From Nitrospira sp. (GTDB lineage: Bacteria; Nitrospirota; Nitrospiria; Nitrospirales; Nitrospiraceae), in contig SWDG01000026.1 of assembly GCA_005116965.1 (NCBI GenBank), positions 110,764 to 142,926 on the forward strand: DNA of 32,163 bases. Direction: 5' to 3'. The position numbers and the translations under genes were made by a program. The notes below the pieces were generated by a model, which saw only the letters and a program-made list of their open reading frames with translations, had not been told where the DNA came from and did not search any database. Numbering within the stretch: position 1 is the first letter of the stretch; every line of letters starts with the position of its first letter. Shown here in pieces: positions 1 to 8,305 of this stretch.

Positions 1-235
1 CATGGCCCCCTTCCAGCAAGAGGAAGGTCTGATAGTCCGTAGCGGACAAGTTCAGATCACGGAGGATGCGTTGCGCCGGCTCGGATTGGAGTGTCCCAAA
101 CTTGAACTGCCCGGCTGGATCATGCGCAATCGTAAAGCTCACCCAGGCATTGCACCAGTTGCAGACCCCGTCGAAGAGAATCAGCCGTTCGTACTTGGTC
201 CATTCATGCACAGAGGAATCGAGCTGATCGTTCAT
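1..235 (-). CDS. DCC-family thiol-disulfide oxidoreductase (DUF393), C-terminally truncated by window edge
   Basis: The minus-strand frame from an ATG at 235 stays open to the window edge and gives 78 residues. Near residue 17 it reads LILFDGVCNWCNAWV, the signature of the DCC (YuxK/DUF393) family: an FDG(V)C-x-x-C redox-like motif right after a short beta strand. Family members are about 120-150 residues, so roughly half is present. Proteins of this family are predicted thiol-disulfide oxidoreductases; the exact substrate is generally unknown. The start is supported by a GAGGCGG stretch just upstream. It lies 38 bases downstream of the outer-membrane protein gene on the same strand and may be co-transcribed with it. 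The family call is fairly sure; the function is only predicted. Confidence 0.8.
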   Translation of the reverse strand, partial: MNDQLDSSVHEWTKYERLILFDGVCNWCNAWVSFTIAHDPAGQFKFGTLQSEPAQRILRDLNLSATDYQTFLLLEGGH

Positions 236-273
236 CAACCGCCTCGCGTAGGACCTCCGGATGAGAAGCGGCT

Positions 274-1059
274 TCAATACCGATACCCAATCGAGACCAC
301 GGCGAAGTGGAACCAGCCGAAGGCGAACCGCTCACCGTTATCCACCCCGCCTTCAAACGTGCGATATCCCGCCGAGACCGACCAATGGTCGGTGAGATCG
401 TGGCGGATCTTCGCGGCGGCATCGAAAGCGCGTCCTTGCGGAGCCACGAGCCCATCCACATCCACAACGGCCATCCAGCGTGGCGCGAAGCGATATTCCG
501 CATTCACGCTCAGTAGCGGCACGAAACCGACGTTGCTATCAGTGGCTGTCGAGCCGGCTTGCCTCAACTCGACTTTGGCGTCGCGAATGAAGGCCGTGGC
601 GCCGGCACTGACCCGCCACGTTGATGATTCGTAGAAGAGATAGCGATAGGTCACTCGGTAGGAGTCGAACTTGTAGTCTGATTCCACGGGAGCACCGGGC
701 GCAAAGCTGCCTCCCGCAAATAACACCGGTGTGGCAAACGACCCGGCCCCTGAGAAACCAAGCGGCTGATAGACAAAGCGGAGCGCATGCCGGCGGCCCG
801 GGTGCCATGTCGCTTCCACCCGTCGTTGCACAATCGGGGTGCTGTCCTGAATGTCGGCGAGCGAGAAGCGTGTCCCTGCCGATGAATCGGGGATGTGAAT
901 CTCGTTCCGGCCCTGCCAGATCGCACCGGTTTCAAATTCAATCTGAAATCGCCGTGCGTCCGCCTCGGGGTCTGCCGCTGCAGGCTGAGCCTCAATCCCA
1001 AGAAGACATACGATGACTGCCGATAAGGCAACGGTACGTCTTACACCGACAGTGAGCAT
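274..1059 (-). CDS. Predicted outer-membrane beta-barrel protein
   Basis: A 261-residue protein with an N-terminal signal peptide (basic MLTVGVRR, hydrophobic core to about residue 25, likely cleavage after QPAAA). The mature part alternates aromatic and hydrophobic residues in short strands separated by Gly/Asp/Asn turns, and it ends in SIGYRY, an aromatic C-terminus expected of BAM-inserted barrels. Both features are visible in the sequence; a barrel in the outer membrane is inferred. I do not recognise a specific family, and no enzyme motif is visible. The start has AGGA eight bases upstream. A TATAAT with an extended -10 lies about 90 bases upstream, so it is probably the first gene of a short unit with the DCC protein gene. 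Confidence 0.75.
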   Translation of the reverse strand: MLTVGVRRTVALSAVIVCLLGIEAQPAAADPEADARRFQIEFETGAIWQGRNEIHIPDSSAGTRFSLADIQDSTPIVQRRVEATWHPGRRHALRFVYQPLGFSGAGSFATPVLFAGGSFAPGAPVESDYKFDSYRVTYRYLFYESSTWRVSAGATAFIRDAKVELRQAGSTATDSNVGFVPLLSVNAEYRFAPRWMAVVDVDGLVAPQGRAFDAAAKIRHDLTDHWSVSAGYRTFEGGVDNGERFAFGWFHFAVVSIGYRY

Positions 1060-1148
1060 TGGAAAGATCCTCAGTTGAATTTTTGTCCATGGAATATGTG
1101 CCCACGTGATCGCACTATGGCAATGGAAGGGCTTTTCGCGCTCTGATT

Positions 1149-1157
1149 ATTATACCA
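1149..1157 (-). promoter_or_regulatory. Candidate extended -10 promoter for the outer-membrane protein gene
   Basis: On the minus strand the sequence reads TGG-TATAAT, a perfect -10 hexamer preceded by the TGn of an extended -10 element. No good -35 is seen at 16-18 bases. It would start transcription about 100 bases before the ATG at 1059. The rest of the 1060-1227 gap holds nothing else I can name; no clear terminator follows nhaA. Confidence 0.45.
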
Positions 1158-1227
1158 ACCCACCTCGATTTTCTTGCCACTAGGGATGGCGGGGGGGAGG
1201 CAGATCAAACTGGATCATATCGAGCCA

Positions 1228-2466
1228 TCAGAGGGAGACTCTATCCCGTTTTGGAGATTGTCCCGATCGCTTCACGTCCTCTCTGCTCGTTGGACCGTTC
1301 ATCTCGCTTGAATTCCCCACGAACCTGAGCCAAAGAAACCCGGCGGTTCCCGCGATGAGCGAGGCGACGAGAATGGCCAGTTTAGAGGCGTTGGTCGTCG
1401 ATGGGTCTCCGGGAAACGCCAGAATGGCAATGAAGATGGACATCGTAAAGCCGATCCCGCCAAGAATCCCCGCACCAGCAATCTCTCGCCACGTTAGATC
1501 TAAAGGCAATCGACAAAGGCCGCTGCCTACGGCAACCGCACAGAGCACGATGACGCCCACCGGCTTACCGAGCGTCAACCCGGCGATAACGCCGACGCTG
1601 TTGGGGCTGGTCAGGTTGTTCAGCCAATCGGCACTCACCGCGATGCCCGTATTGGCCAGCGCAAAGATCGGCAGGATGATAAAGGCCACAGGTTTGTGTA
1701 AGAACTGTTCAAGTCGGTGCGAAGGCGACGCCTCATCCTCAGCTTTGGCAGAGAATGGGATGGCAAAGGCCAGCGCGACACCGGCAATTGTCGCGTGCAC
1801 ACCGGACTGAAGCATGAGCCACCAGAGCAACAGGCCGCCGAGCAGGTATGGTACGAGGGACATCACCCGGAACACACGATTCAATAGCGCCAACAGGATC
1901 CACACCCCGACGGCACCAGCCAGATGCCATAGGGACAGGTGCGTCGTGTAGAACGCCGCAATCACGACGACCGCACCCAAATCATCCATAATGGCAAAGG
2001 CCACGACAAACACCTTCAGCGAGGCAGGAACATGGTTGCCAAGGATGGCCAACACGCCAAGTGCAAACGCGATATCCGTGGCCATGGGAATCCCAACTCC
2101 GGCCTGGGTAGCGGTTCCCCCATTGATCCCCACATGAATCAACGCAGGCACGATCATGCCCCCGATAGCCGCACACATGGGAAGCAGCGCATTCTTCACC
2201 TCAGCCAGCTCCCCGCTGTACAACTCTCGTTCCAGCTCCAAGCCGATAAGAAGAAAGAAGATCGTCATCAGCCCGTCATTGATCCAATGTTCCAGACTCA
2301 GACCACCGATTGACCGATGCCACACGCTCATATAACTGGCGCCGATTGAGGAATTGGCCAATACAAGCGAGGCGACCGTGCAACAGATCAGCACGATCCC
2401 ACTCGCCTTTTCAGATTCCACAAATCTTGTGAACGTGTGTGATAGGCGTTGCTGGAGGAGGCTCAT
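1228..2466 (-). CDS. nhaA: Na+/H+ antiporter NhaA
   Basis: A 412-residue inner-membrane protein that exchanges cytoplasmic Na+ for external protons, supporting pH and sodium homeostasis. It shows the NhaA hallmarks: PMATDIAFALGVLAILG around residues 127-143 (unwound helix TM4 with the T-D pair, Asp131) and FAIMDDLGAVVVIA with the ion-binding pair Asp161-Asp162. The C-terminal half contains LGKPVGV and GGIGFTMSIFIA, also typical. A longer reading frame runs about 166 codons further upstream, but that part is the shadow of the MFS gene; family length and a GAGGCG ribosome-binding site favour the ATG at 2466. Its ATG overlaps the stop of the upstream MFS reading frame as ATGA, so translation was probably coupled. 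The C-terminal tail after residue 390 is polar and variable. Confidence 0.95.
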   Translation of the reverse strand: MSLLQQRLSHTFTRFVESEKASGIVLICCTVASLVLANSSIGASYMSVWHRSIGGLSLEHWINDGLMTIFFLLIGLELERELYSGELAEVKNALLPMCAAIGGMIVPALIHVGINGGTATQAGVGIPMATDIAFALGVLAILGNHVPASLKVFVVAFAIMDDLGAVVVIAAFYTTHLSLWHLAGAVGVWILLALLNRVFRVMSLVPYLLGGLLLWWLMLQSGVHATIAGVALAFAIPFSAKAEDEASPSHRLEQFLHKPVAFIILPIFALANTGIAVSADWLNNLTSPNSVGVIAGLTLGKPVGVIVLCAVAVGSGLCRLPLDLTWREIAGAGILGGIGFTMSIFIAILAFPGDPSTTNASKLAILVASLIAGTAGFLWLRFVGNSSEMNGPTSREDVKRSGQSPKRDRVSL

Positions 2467-3525
2467 GATCGCCTCGTCGTGCGCCACGCCATGGCGGCGG
2501 CGCTGAGGAGCATGAGCGCGGCGAGAAAGAAGGGCGCACCTGGAAGATCCAAGGAAGTGCTGAGGGTTGAGTGCTGAGGACTGAGAGGGGAATTTGATCG
2601 GATGAAGAAGGCGAACGTTTGCGTGAACAGCGTCGGCCCGATCAGCCCGGTCACGCCGTTGATGCTGGCGATGGCGCCCTGAAGCTGACCTTGTTCCGCA
2701 CTGCTGACGCGGCGTGTCATCAACGATTGGTTTGCGGGACCGGCAAGTCCCCAGAAGGCCATCACGGGAATGCCGAGGCAGAAGATCCAGCCCTCCGGCG
2801 CAATGCCATAGACGGAAAAACCGATGGCTCCGCAGAGTAGACCGATCACCACTGTCCTGCGTTCGCCGAACCGACTGGTGATCGGACGGATCAGTCCGCC
2901 TTGCACGATCATCGCAGCCAGACCGACGCCTGCCATCATCAGCCCAACCGAGGCCGGTCCCCACCCATAGCGATAGCCCATGTATAAGACTGACACACTC
3001 GGCAGCACCGCATGGGCAAGGTAGCCGAAGAACGCAACGGTCGCGAGGCCGAAGAGCTCATGGTGTGAGCGCAGCAGCGCGAGCGAGCCGACCGGATTGG
3101 CCCGAGCCCAGGCGAAGGGCATCCGCGTCGGCAATGTAAGCGCCGGAGGTGCTGAAGCTGGAGGAGGCCATCCCGGAAATGACCCGGCCCACCACAAGCC
3201 AGACGACGTTCGGCGCAAGTGCCATCACGATGTAGTCCAAGCCCAATCCAAAGTTGGACAGCAGGACGACCGGTCGCCGACCGAACCGGTCAGACAGGGC
3301 ACCCTGGATCGGCGAACAAAAGAACTGCATGAATGCCCAGGCCGTCCCCATCAGCCCGTAGAGTACTGCCGCCTGCGCCGTATCGCCGGAGAGAAATTCC
3401 TCGACGAGTTTCGGCAACACCGGAATGATGATGCCGAACGACAACATGTCGAGCAACACGGTGACAAGAATGAAGAGCACCGCGGCTTGGCGCGGCGCGG
3501 TCGAAGCAGGCCTGTGGTCTATCAC
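2463..3525 (-). pseudogene. MFS (TetA/MdtG-like) multidrug efflux transporter broken by an internal out-of-frame deletion
   Basis: Two minus-strand frames give the two halves of one transporter. Bases 3525 to about 3127 encode the N-terminal part (helices 1-4), including the MFS motif GALSDRFGRRPV and ending GRVISGMASSSFSTSGAYIAD. From about 3122 to 2463 a different frame encodes MPFAWARANPVGSL onward (helices 7-12). In TetA-type proteins some 65-70 residues (helices 5-6 and the central loop) normally lie between these blocks; here they are missing and the frame changes, so the first frame runs out of register and stops at 3058. The second part could start at the ATG at 3122, but would be half a transporter. 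The downstream frame overlaps nhaA as ATGA. Either a genuine inactivating deletion or an assembly error; the product is very unlikely to work as written. Confidence 0.8.
2557..2584 (+). repeat. Short heptamer tandem repeat inside the MFS pseudogene
   Basis: Four consecutive 7-base units on the plus strand (GTGCTGA, GGGTTGA, GTGCTGA, GGACTGA). It lies in the last loop of the transporter frame and encodes a Ser/Pro/Thr-rich patch (SPLSPQHSTLSTS) just before the final helix LPGAPFFLAALML, where I would expect a shorter loop. Degenerate heptamer strings like this are found scattered in some bacterial genomes; an insertion into the gene is an inference. Confidence 0.5.
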
Positions 3526-3683
3526 CGCCGTATCCTAGCAGACTTTGCCATACACAGCCTCGCCGTATGGCGCACGGGTCAGCTCTATGCCTGCCGACTT
3601 CGAATTCAATGAGGTCAGGCGCGACATGACGAAACAGCACAGTTTTAAAAAGGTTCGGGCGTGCTTTTATTTATCTCTAGCGC

Positions 3684-4289
3684 TCAGAAAAGCTTCGTGG
3701 CAATCCCGATAAACGGCAGCAGGTAATTCACTCCGCGGTTTGGGCTATCGGTGTCGGCATTGGAGATGTGGCTGAAGCGGATTCCGGCATTGAGCGCCCA
3801 TCGTGACGTTAGATCATAGGTTGCGCCCGCACCGCCCCAGACCAGAAAATTGAAATCCGATCCTTGTTCGGGAATACGGCCGTCGAAATTCGTCCAAAGC
3901 GGGCCACCGCCACCTTCGACATAGGGCTTCAGCTGACCGAACGAGGTCAACGTATAGATCAGTTTTGGCGTAACACCAATCCCATAGGCACCAGTCGGTT
4001 CTGTGATCCCTAAAACTGCCGCTTCAACCCCCAGAGCGACCGAGCCACGCCACCATCCATCGCCGATCGGATTAGACACCTCGATCTGCCAGTACGGATG
4101 TACCGACACTCCGTTGAGTTTGGATGACTGCCCATCCATCAATCGCACCGGCAACATACCACCGACTACGACTCCTACCGTCTGTCGTTCACTGATAGCA
4201 GGCGATGCCTCTTGAGCCGAAGCCAGAGGCAACCACGCCAGACCGGCGCATAACCACACCGCCATTGTGCCAAACAGGTGAATAACCAT
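3684..4289 (-). CDS. Acyloxyacyl hydrolase / PagL-like lipid A 3-O-deacylase family outer-membrane protein
   Basis: A 201-residue protein with a signal peptide (MVIHLFGTMAVWLCAG..., cleavage near ASAQ) followed by an eight-strand-type barrel. PagL enzymes remove the 3-O acyl chain of lipid A in the outer membrane. Near the C-terminus it has RFSHISNADTDSPNRGVN (residues 171-188), matching the PagL block with the catalytic His-x-Ser pair (His174, Ser176) and the conserved Asn-Ala. Where Pseudomonas PagL has its third catalytic residue, a Glu in DGIES, this protein has RGVNY, so activity is uncertain. The protein ends in TKLF, an aromatic C-terminus. The start at 4289 has a good GGAG seven bases upstream; a start 60 bases further upstream is possible but would put a basic stretch before the signal peptide. 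Confidence 0.8.
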   Translation of the reverse strand: MVIHLFGTMAVWLCAGLAWLPLASAQEASPAISERQTVGVVVGGMLPVRLMDGQSSKLNGVSVHPYWQIEVSNPIGDGWWRGSVALGVEAAVLGITEPTGAYGIGVTPKLIYTLTSFGQLKPYVEGGGGPLWTNFDGRIPEQGSDFNFLVWGGAGATYDLTSRWALNAGIRFSHISNADTDSPNRGVNYLLPFIGIATKLF

Positions 4290-4383
4290 CGATCTCCAAC
4301 CTCCAGTTCGCAAAAGTCTCCGACCCTGTATCACAAGCAAGTTTCGCAAGGCCGACCCAGCAAAGGAATCAGAACTTTTGTAC

Positions 4384-4410
4384 GTTATAACACGGACTGG
4401 AATCAGACAA
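4384..4410 (-). promoter_or_regulatory. Candidate promoter for the PagL-like gene
   Basis: Minus-strand TTGTCT (4405-4410), a 15-base spacer and TATAAC (4384-4389), the latter preceded by TGT so that it forms an extended -10. The spacer is short for a classical sigma70 promoter. The transcript would start about 90 bases before the PagL-like ATG. Confidence 0.35.
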
Positions 4411-4444
4411 GGATTGCCGGACTTTCACTCGACTGGTCTGAACG

Positions 4445-4498
4445 AGACGCCAAGGATCCACCCTGCCCCCTACGCTTGTGCCCCGAGTTGTGGCGTCT
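4445..4498. repeat. Inverted repeat of unknown role between topA and the PagL-like gene
   Basis: AGACGCCA (4445-4452) and TGGCGTCT (4491-4498) are perfect 8-base inverted repeats separated by 38 bases. No T-run follows on either strand, so it is not an obvious terminator. It is the only structure I see in the 280-base gap apart from the candidate promoter. Confidence 0.3.
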
Positions 4499-4569
4499 AC
4501 AGCCGCCTCAAAGAGGAATATCTGTGATTGCTGAGTTCAAACGAAGTAATCAGAAGGAACAGAGACTGG

Positions 4570-6909
4570 TTACCCTGCCTCGCGGTAGCCGCATTCTTGG
4601 TTGTGACATTGGACGCTGCGGCCGTCTTGCTTACTGATTTTTTCGATGAGGAACGGAGCCTGACACGTGGGACAGACTTTGGGCACCGGTCGGTCCCAGA
4701 GGGCATACTCACACTTGGGATAATGACTGCAGGCAAAGAATGAGCGACCCTTCTTCGTCCGTTTCTGCACGAGGTCGCCGCCGCAATCGGGCTGCGGGCA
4801 TTTGACACCAAGCGCCAGCGGCTTGGTCGTCTTACACTGAGGGTAGGCGGAACAGGCGAGAAACTTCCCGAAGCGTCCGGTCTTCACCACCATCGGACTG
4901 CCACATTTGTCACAGACCTGATCAGTGGTGATCTCCTCCTTGGGAACAATTTTGATCGTGCCATCCGGAAGCTTTTCGAAGTTCTGTGTATTCTTACAGG
5001 GAGGATCGTCTTTATAGGCAGGACAGGCGAGAAACTTCCCGTTCCGCCCCCACTTGATTTCCAACATCCGGCCGCACTTCTCGCACGGAATGTTCGTCGG
5101 AGGCTCGACGATGTCTTTCGGCCCAGGAATCGTCTTCGCTCGCTCCAGCTCTCTGGTGAACGGTGTATAGAAATCGCGTACCGCTGTCACCCAGGGCTTA
5201 CTCCCCTCTTCTACTTCATCCAACTGTTCTTCGAGCTGCGAGGTAAAGTCGACATTGATGAGTTCGGGAAAGCCTTTCATCAAGAAATCGTTGACGGTTT
5301 TCCCCGTCTCCGTCGGCACGAGCCGCCCTTCTGTCTTTTCCACATACTTGCGATCCTGGATTGTAGAAATAATGGCGGCGTAGGTCGACGGACGTCCGAT
5401 ACCTTTTTCCTCCAACTCCTTGATCAACAACGCCTCGTTATAGCGTGGCGGTGGTTGTGTGAAATGCTGTTTCGACAGCATGCCTGGGACTGTCTGCCCA
5501 TCCTGCTCGACGAGTCGCAACCGCTCCCCTTCTGTCAAGGCCGGGAGCTGTCGCTCGTCGTCGTCCGCCTCTTGGTCGGCCTTCGGCTTCTGCGACGGCG
5601 CTTCTTTGTCAACACCCTCCATGTAGACGATCGTATGACCAGGAAACTTCACGACCGTTCCGGTAGAACGGAACACGTACCGCTCCTTGGTGCTGACTGG
5701 TGTTGAGTCGATACGCGTGACATCCAAGATGGCCGGCACCATCTGCGAGGCGATGAACCGATTCCAGATCAACTTATAGAGATTGTACTGATCGTGATCC
5801 AAGTACTGGCGGATGGACTCGGGATCGCGTCCCGCCGATGTCGGCCTGATGGCTTCGTGCGCTTCCTGGGCAGCTTTCGATGTTTTATAGACATTCGGCG
5901 TGCTTGGGAGATAGTTCGCACCGAATCGGGACTGAATCACCTCGCGGGCATCGGCCATCGCTTCGTTGGAAATACGGGGCGAGTCAGTTCTCATATAGGT
6001 AATGAGACCGGTCGCGCCCTCAGCTCCGATTTCGATACCCTCATACAGCTGCTGTGCCAGCGTCATCGTTTTCTTCGGCGAAAAATGCAACTTTCGGGAG
6101 GCTTCCTGCTGCAAACGGCTGGTAATGAACGGCGCGACGGGATTCCGTTTCTTTTCTCGGCGCTCAATGGATTGGACGGCGAAGGCCTTGCCTTGAATCT
6201 CACCGACGATGCGGCCGGCTTGCTCGGCGTTTTCAATCGACGCCTCTTCGCCGTTGATGCTGTGGAGTTTCGCCTCGAATGACGGTGGATTGGTTCCGGC
6301 CAGCAGCGCAATGATCGACCAATACTCTTCTGTTCGGAAGGCTTCCCGCTCTGCCTCTCGCTCGCAAATCAGCCTCATGGCTACCGACTGCACTCGCCCC
6401 ATGCTGAGCCCGCGCCGCACCTTATTCCACAGTAACTGGCTGCCTTGATACCCCACGATGCGATCCAACACGCGGCGTGCCTGCTGGGCATTCACCCGCT
6501 TCATATCGATCTCGCCCGGAGACTGGAGCGCACGCTTGATGGCTGATTCCGTGATTTCGTTGAAGAGGACCCGGAAAATCTTTCCGTCTTTCTTTTTCTT
6601 TTTCGATTTTCCGAGGAGCTCTTGCTCAAGGTGCCAGGCAATCGCCTCCCCTTCCCGATCAGGGTCCGGCGCCAGGAAGATCTTGTCGGCTTCCTCGGCC
6701 TTCTTCTTGATCTCGGCCAACACCTTCGACTTGCCTTTGATGGTGACGTACTGCGGTTCGAAATCGTGCTCGAGATCGACACCCAACTTGCTGGTTGGAA
6801 GATCCTTGATATGCCCCACCGAGGCCATGACGGTATAGCCGCGTCCCAGATATTTCGTAATCGTCTTCGCCTTCGTCGGCGACTCAACGATGATCAAGTT
6901 TTTTGCCAT
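4570..6909 (-). CDS. topA: DNA topoisomerase I (type IA)
   Basis: A 779-residue enzyme that relaxes negative supercoils by nicking one strand through a 5'-phosphotyrosine. The N-terminal TOPRIM domain has IVESPTKA with Glu9 and the metal-binding PDPDREGE motif (residues 81-88). The active-site tyrosine is Tyr305 in GLITYMRTDS. Conserved cores GRVQSVA and GIGRPSTYAAII follow. The C-terminus carries several four-cysteine zinc ribbons: CEKCG...CPAYKDDPPC, CDKCG...CSAYPQC, CPQPDCG...CSHYPKC, and a last CPTC...CHNQEC. A Lys-rich insert (KSKKKKKDGK, 101-110) is typical of some homologues. It lies downstream of dprA on the same strand, a common bacterial pairing. Family and start (ATG at 6909) are well supported. 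Confidence 0.97.
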   Translation of the reverse strand: MAKNLIIVESPTKAKTITKYLGRGYTVMASVGHIKDLPTSKLGVDLEHDFEPQYVTIKGKSKVLAEIKKKAEEADKIFLAPDPDREGEAIAWHLEQELLGKSKKKKKDGKIFRVLFNEITESAIKRALQSPGEIDMKRVNAQQARRVLDRIVGYQGSQLLWNKVRRGLSMGRVQSVAMRLICEREAEREAFRTEEYWSIIALLAGTNPPSFEAKLHSINGEEASIENAEQAGRIVGEIQGKAFAVQSIERREKKRNPVAPFITSRLQQEASRKLHFSPKKTMTLAQQLYEGIEIGAEGATGLITYMRTDSPRISNEAMADAREVIQSRFGANYLPSTPNVYKTSKAAQEAHEAIRPTSAGRDPESIRQYLDHDQYNLYKLIWNRFIASQMVPAILDVTRIDSTPVSTKERYVFRSTGTVVKFPGHTIVYMEGVDKEAPSQKPKADQEADDDERQLPALTEGERLRLVEQDGQTVPGMLSKQHFTQPPPRYNEALLIKELEEKGIGRPSTYAAIISTIQDRKYVEKTEGRLVPTETGKTVNDFLMKGFPELINVDFTSQLEEQLDEVEEGSKPWVTAVRDFYTPFTRELERAKTIPGPKDIVEPPTNIPCEKCGRMLEIKWGRNGKFLACPAYKDDPPCKNTQNFEKLPDGTIKIVPKEEITTDQVCDKCGSPMVVKTGRFGKFLACSAYPQCKTTKPLALGVKCPQPDCGGDLVQKRTKKGRSFFACSHYPKCEYALWDRPVPKVCPTCQAPFLIEKISKQDGRSVQCHNQECGYREAG

Positions 6910-7084
6910 GACGACTCCATCTATCTCTCAAGAATTCTATCATCCGTACCAAATATCAGAGTTTCGTGCAACTAGAATGGCAGTCGGCAACAATCCGCTT
7001 GCCCATGGATGCTCACACGTGCAGTCCAACACGGCCATAGCCAGCGCTGCAAGAACAACGCGGGCGGAATTGTCCAGCCTCCTG

Positions 7085-8203
7085 CTAAAGGCGAATGTAT
7101 TGTTGACCGGGAAGTTGGCGGATCTGCCCGTTCAATTCCAACGAAAGCAATGTCGCCGATACTTGCGCGGCACTCAGTCCCGTGCTCTCGATGACGGCAT
7201 CGACGGATCGCGCCTCATAGGACAGGGCGTCATACACCAACGCATCTTCTTTTGCTAATGGTGCGCGCGCGTCCCTCACGGCTTCGTCAAGATGCAGCAT
7301 GGCCCGCTGCCGCGCATCGATTTGCGGAAGAATCTCATCCAGAATGTCTTGGGCCTCTTCAATCAGTTTCGCCCCCTCTTTGATCAAGCGATTCGATCCA
7401 CGACAGGCTTCTTCCTTGATGGAACCGGGTACGGCAAACACCTCTCGACCTTGCTCCAACGCCAGTTTTGCGGTGATCAAGGAACCACTGTCGGTTGCGG
7501 CTTCGCCGACGAGCACGCCCAATGACAGCCCGCTGATGATCCGATTCCTTCGAGGGAAGTGATGACTTTGCGGCGCAGCACCGATCGGCAATTCTGAGAT
7601 GACGGCGCCATGCGATTCGATGTTCCGCCTCAACGTGTGATGCTCTGATGGATAGGTCCGATCAATGCCGCACCCCAGTACTGCAATCGTGCGGCCCTTC
7701 CCCGTCAGCGCGCCTCGGTGCGCCGCAGCATCGATTCCACGAGCGAGGCCGCTCACGATCGTCACCCCACATCCTGCCAAGTCCTTCGCAATCTCCTCGG
7801 TAATGAGTTTGCCGGATGGCGTCGCTCGCCGTCCACCCACGATTGCCACCGCGACCTCATCCTTCAGTAAGACGCTTCCGCTCACATATAACAATGGTGG
7901 CGGATCGGCAATGGCTTTCAGACGGGTCGGATAGGATTGATCGAACAAGGTGACGGTTTGGATCTTGAGGCGTTCAACTGTCTTCACTTGGCTATCGATC
8001 TGCCGCCGAATACTCGATTCTGGGCCTCGCCGCACGGATTGAGCCAGTTCCGGGCTGCAACCAAGACCAATCAAGTCATCGATCGTTGCGCCGAGCACTG
8101 CATCGGGCGCTCCAAACGCATGGATCAGCTTGAGAAGGGTGCGATCGCCGACACCATCAACCGCTTGAAGCGTGAGCCAGGAGGTCAATGATCCATCATC
8201 CAT
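7085..8203 (-). CDS. dprA: DNA-processing protein DprA (Smf)
   Basis: A 372-residue DprA/Smf protein, which in transformable bacteria binds incoming single-stranded DNA and loads RecA. The N-terminal part (to about residue 60) has a helix-hairpin-helix/SAM-like fold with VDGVGDRTLLKL. The Rossmann-fold core contains VGGRRATPSGK (122-132), SGLARGIDAAAHRGAL (151-166), AVLGCGIDRTYP, FPRRNRIISGLS (216-227) and EQGREVFAVPG, all diagnostic. The C-terminal 60-70 residues form a winged-helix DML1-like domain ending QLPGQQYIRL. The ATG at 8203 has no strong ribosome-binding site, so the start is less certain than the family. It lies 102 bases downstream of rng and 175 bases upstream of topA. Confidence 0.95.
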   Translation of the reverse strand: MDDGSLTSWLTLQAVDGVGDRTLLKLIHAFGAPDAVLGATIDDLIGLGCSPELAQSVRRGPESSIRRQIDSQVKTVERLKIQTVTLFDQSYPTRLKAIADPPPLLYVSGSVLLKDEVAVAIVGGRRATPSGKLITEEIAKDLAGCGVTIVSGLARGIDAAAHRGALTGKGRTIAVLGCGIDRTYPSEHHTLRRNIESHGAVISELPIGAAPQSHHFPRRNRIISGLSLGVLVGEAATDSGSLITAKLALEQGREVFAVPGSIKEEACRGSNRLIKEGAKLIEEAQDILDEILPQIDARQRAMLHLDEAVRDARAPLAKEDALVYDALSYEARSVDAVIESTGLSAAQVSATLLSLELNGQIRQLPGQQYIRL

Positions 8204-8305
8204 GATCGGTCTTGAGCATCAGGAGGAAGCTCGTTTCAATAGTTTGGAGGGTCCGACAGGCAGCACATCTCCCCCGACACAAACGGTGGCGGTGATGATG
8301 CTCGG

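Noticed and set aside
2-634. Plus-strand open frame of 210 codons at the left edge
   Set aside because: It is antisense to the DCC-family gene and the outer-membrane protein gene, both supported by motifs, signal peptide and ribosome-binding sites.
2467-2964. N-terminal extension of the nhaA frame by 166 codons
   Set aside because: The extension overlaps the transporter frame, is Arg-rich without homology, and NhaA family length plus the ribosome-binding site fit the ATG at 2466.
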